NCBI GenBank assembly: GCA_049115815.1 | Contig: JAGDZO010000007.1 | Coordinates: 1 to 64,000, forward strand | From: Marinoscillum sp049115815 | GTDB taxonomy: Bacteria > Bacteroidota > Bacteroidia > Cytophagales > Cyclobacteriaceae | Direction of reading: 5' to 3' | DNA length: 64,000 nt | Shown: piece after piece, positions 62,727 through 64,000 of the stretch | Numbering within the stretch: position 1 is the first letter of the stretch | How the letters are laid out: every line of letters begins with the position of its first letter | Position numbers and translations under genes: made by a program | Notes under the pieces: model-generated | Databases searched by the model: none | The model's input: the letters and a program-made list of their open reading frames with translations, nothing else | Told to the model about the DNA's origin: nothing

Positions 62727-63752
62727 TTAATACTTTCCTAATTCCTGCAATAAGTCGTCACCAGTCGAAAGCTTCATTTTTTTTCGCAATCTAGAGCGCG
62801 AGACATCTACACTCTCCCTTGTGTTGCCTAATAATTGTGCTATCTCTTTGGAGGATAAGTCCAATTTGAGAAGCGAGGCGAGCTTGATTTCGCTCTTGGT
62901 TAGGTCGGGGAAAGCAGCTAATAAATTGGAGGCAAAGTCCTTGTGGATATCTATAAACCTTCGCTGAAACTCACTCCATAATTCCTCTCTACTAGAGAAC
63001 CTGGCATTGGAGATCACCCGTCGAATGTCATCATCTACTTCGCCATCTACTTTGGCTTTGATAGCATTCAAATCACTTAGCAGTTTCTCTGAAGTCTCAG
63101 AATTTCTTGCCATCATCATAGCTTTATAGGCCAGCTCTCTGTCTTTGGCATCTAATCTATCTTGCAGCGCCTTAGCCTCTTCCATTCGCACTTGTTCCTT
63201 GAGTTGGCCAGTCTGTGCTACGGACTCTTTTAGTCTATTGACAAACCAATACATCAAATAAGAAAAGCCCAATAAGGACGCTATGATGGTCACCGTATTT
63301 TCAGCCAGATAATCAGAACCCGAACCAATAAGCATAAAAATGCAATAGGTGATGTGGAAGGCGTTATATACGATGATATGCTTGAGAGACAGAATCATAC
63401 AAAGTGCGAACATGTAGACAAAAAGTATGGGAATGTCTCTGAGATAATTGTTTTCCCATGTGGGTACACCTGTTTCGCGCAAGTAAAAATTGGTGAAGAA
63501 TACTACCCCCATGGTCATGTACACTGTGGTGCCGAGGGTAATGGGCAAAGAGACTCTGCCTAGCATAAAAAGAAAGGTAAGCAAAGTGATGGTAATATTC
63601 AGCCCAAGGTTGACCCAACTGAGTATCCCATAATCATTGGCGAAATAATTATAAGTATCACCCCCACTGATGAGGACAGTGGCTACACATATGGCTGTGA
63701 CAAAATAATACAGCGTACGCTCTACTTGTGGTTCTTTAGCTATTGGATTCAA
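62727..63752 (-). CDS. Membrane-bound LuxR-type transcriptional regulator
   Basis: This 341-residue protein has about six membrane segments in residues 14-180 (LYYFVTAICVATVLI, NITITLLTFLFMLG, TIIASLLGFSYLMYWF). A coiled coil (LKEQVRMEEAKALQDRLDAK) follows, and a LuxR-type helix-turn-helix is at the C-terminus (LTKSEIKLASLLKLDLSSKE). This layout is a membrane sensor linked directly to a DNA-binding domain. The ligand or signal is unknown. It lies upstream of the giant surface protein gene in the same direction, with 157 bases between them, so it may control it. Confidence 0.8.
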   Translation of the reverse strand: MNPIAKEPQVERTLYYFVTAICVATVLISGGDTYNYFANDYGILSWVNLGLNITITLLTFLFMLGRVSLPITLGTTVYMTMGVVFFTNFYLRETGVPTWENNYLRDIPILFVYMFALCMILSLKHIIVYNAFHITYCIFMLIGSGSDYLAENTVTIIASLLGFSYLMYWFVNRLKESVAQTGQLKEQVRMEEAKALQDRLDAKDRELAYKAMMMARNSETSEKLLSDLNAIKAKVDGEVDDDIRRVISNARFSSREELWSEFQRRFIDIHKDFASNLLAAFPDLTKSEIKLASLLKLDLSSKEIAQLLGNTRESVDVSRSRLRKKMKLSTGDDLLQELGKY

Positions 63753-63985
63753 TGCATTCGAATTTGTAAAAGAAAAATCATAGTAACTGGTTCATCTATT
63801 AAACTTAGTGATAAAAAGATTCTTTAAGCACATACGCTGGTTCTCGGTACATATAATTTTTATCGCTGACCATCTTAAGGGAATCACCAATCTAGTGTTG
63901 TGCTGTCAGTAATCAATCCTCGATTTTTTTTCAATATGCGCTATTAATTCATACTTTAGGTTACAATCCAATCTATCATACCACC

Positions 63986-64000
63986 ATGAGAGCAGGCTAT
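63986..64000 (+). CDS. Possible start of the next gene, cut by the window edge
   Basis: An ATG at 63986 opens a frame MRAGY running to the last base. Sequence upstream (CATACTTTAGG) loosely resembles a -7 box. Five codons are too few to confirm a gene. Confidence 0.15.

Overview
The window looks like a chromosomal segment of a free-living Bacteroidota bacterium, most likely a marine member of the Cytophagales (order and habitat are inferred from gene content). The evidence is a SusC/SusD polysaccharide locus, several proteins with type IX secretion (T9SS) sorting tails, an HYC_CC_PP protein beside a TonB-dependent receptor, a Lacal_2735-type small protein, a PID-CTERM protein, and TAnnTTTG-type -7 promoter boxes with few Shine-Dalgarno sequences. 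There is no phage, CRISPR array or complete insertion sequence. Most of the window is ordinary core genome with small accessory patches.

Region by region. 1-5 kb: a decayed SOUL gene, a DHFR-like reductase, a secreted sialate O-acetylesterase-type esterase, a frameshifted fragment, an FMN-dependent alpha-hydroxy-acid dehydrogenase, and a tRNA-Arg(UCG) next to a partial tandem copy of itself. 5-8 kb: a metal-handling trio (HYC_CC_PP protein, TonB receptor, HMA protein). 8-18.6 kb: a starch/alpha-glucan locus, in transcription order SusE/F-like lipoprotein, T9SS alpha-amylase, SusC, SusD, with a divergent LacI regulator and two LacI-type palindromes between them. 18.6-21 kb: HslV and the E2 subunit of pyruvate dehydrogenase. 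21-33 kb: a dense plus-strand run with a YheT hydrolase, a SRAP protein lacking its catalytic cysteine, two PorE-like PD40 proteins (one without an OmpA anchor), FabH-type ketosynthase, an unknown protein, a MORN/YwqK protein, a sulfotransferase-like/class IV aminotransferase pair and RsmE. 32-40 kb: a lipoprotein, Tex, a TlpA thioredoxin, a beta-barrel candidate, SixA and topoisomerase I.

40-42 kb is a small accessory patch. A zinc-ribbon membrane protein and a HigBA-type toxin-antitoxin pair are separated by copies of a palindromic repeat. 42-46 kb holds the DabA/DabB inorganic-carbon uptake pair. 46-50.5 kb has a zinc metallopeptidase, a DEAD-box helicase, a small T9SS protein, a DUF4260 protein and a VOC protein. 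50.5-56 kb has a CcoI/FixI-like copper ATPase, a universal stress protein, a soluble PAS histidine kinase and a response regulator fused to a Crp/FNR-type module, which together suggest a respiration or redox control cluster. 56-64 kb has a 2,157-residue T9SS surface protein, a tiny PID-CTERM protein just downstream of it, and a membrane-bound LuxR-type regulator upstream.

The observations most worth following are the SRAP protein without Cys2 and Glu105 equivalents, the palindromic repeats around the 40-42 kb genes, the tRNA-Arg duplication scar, the two-component system with a REC-Crp fusion, and the giant surface protein/PID-CTERM pair. No completely new multi-gene system is demonstrated by the sequence alone.
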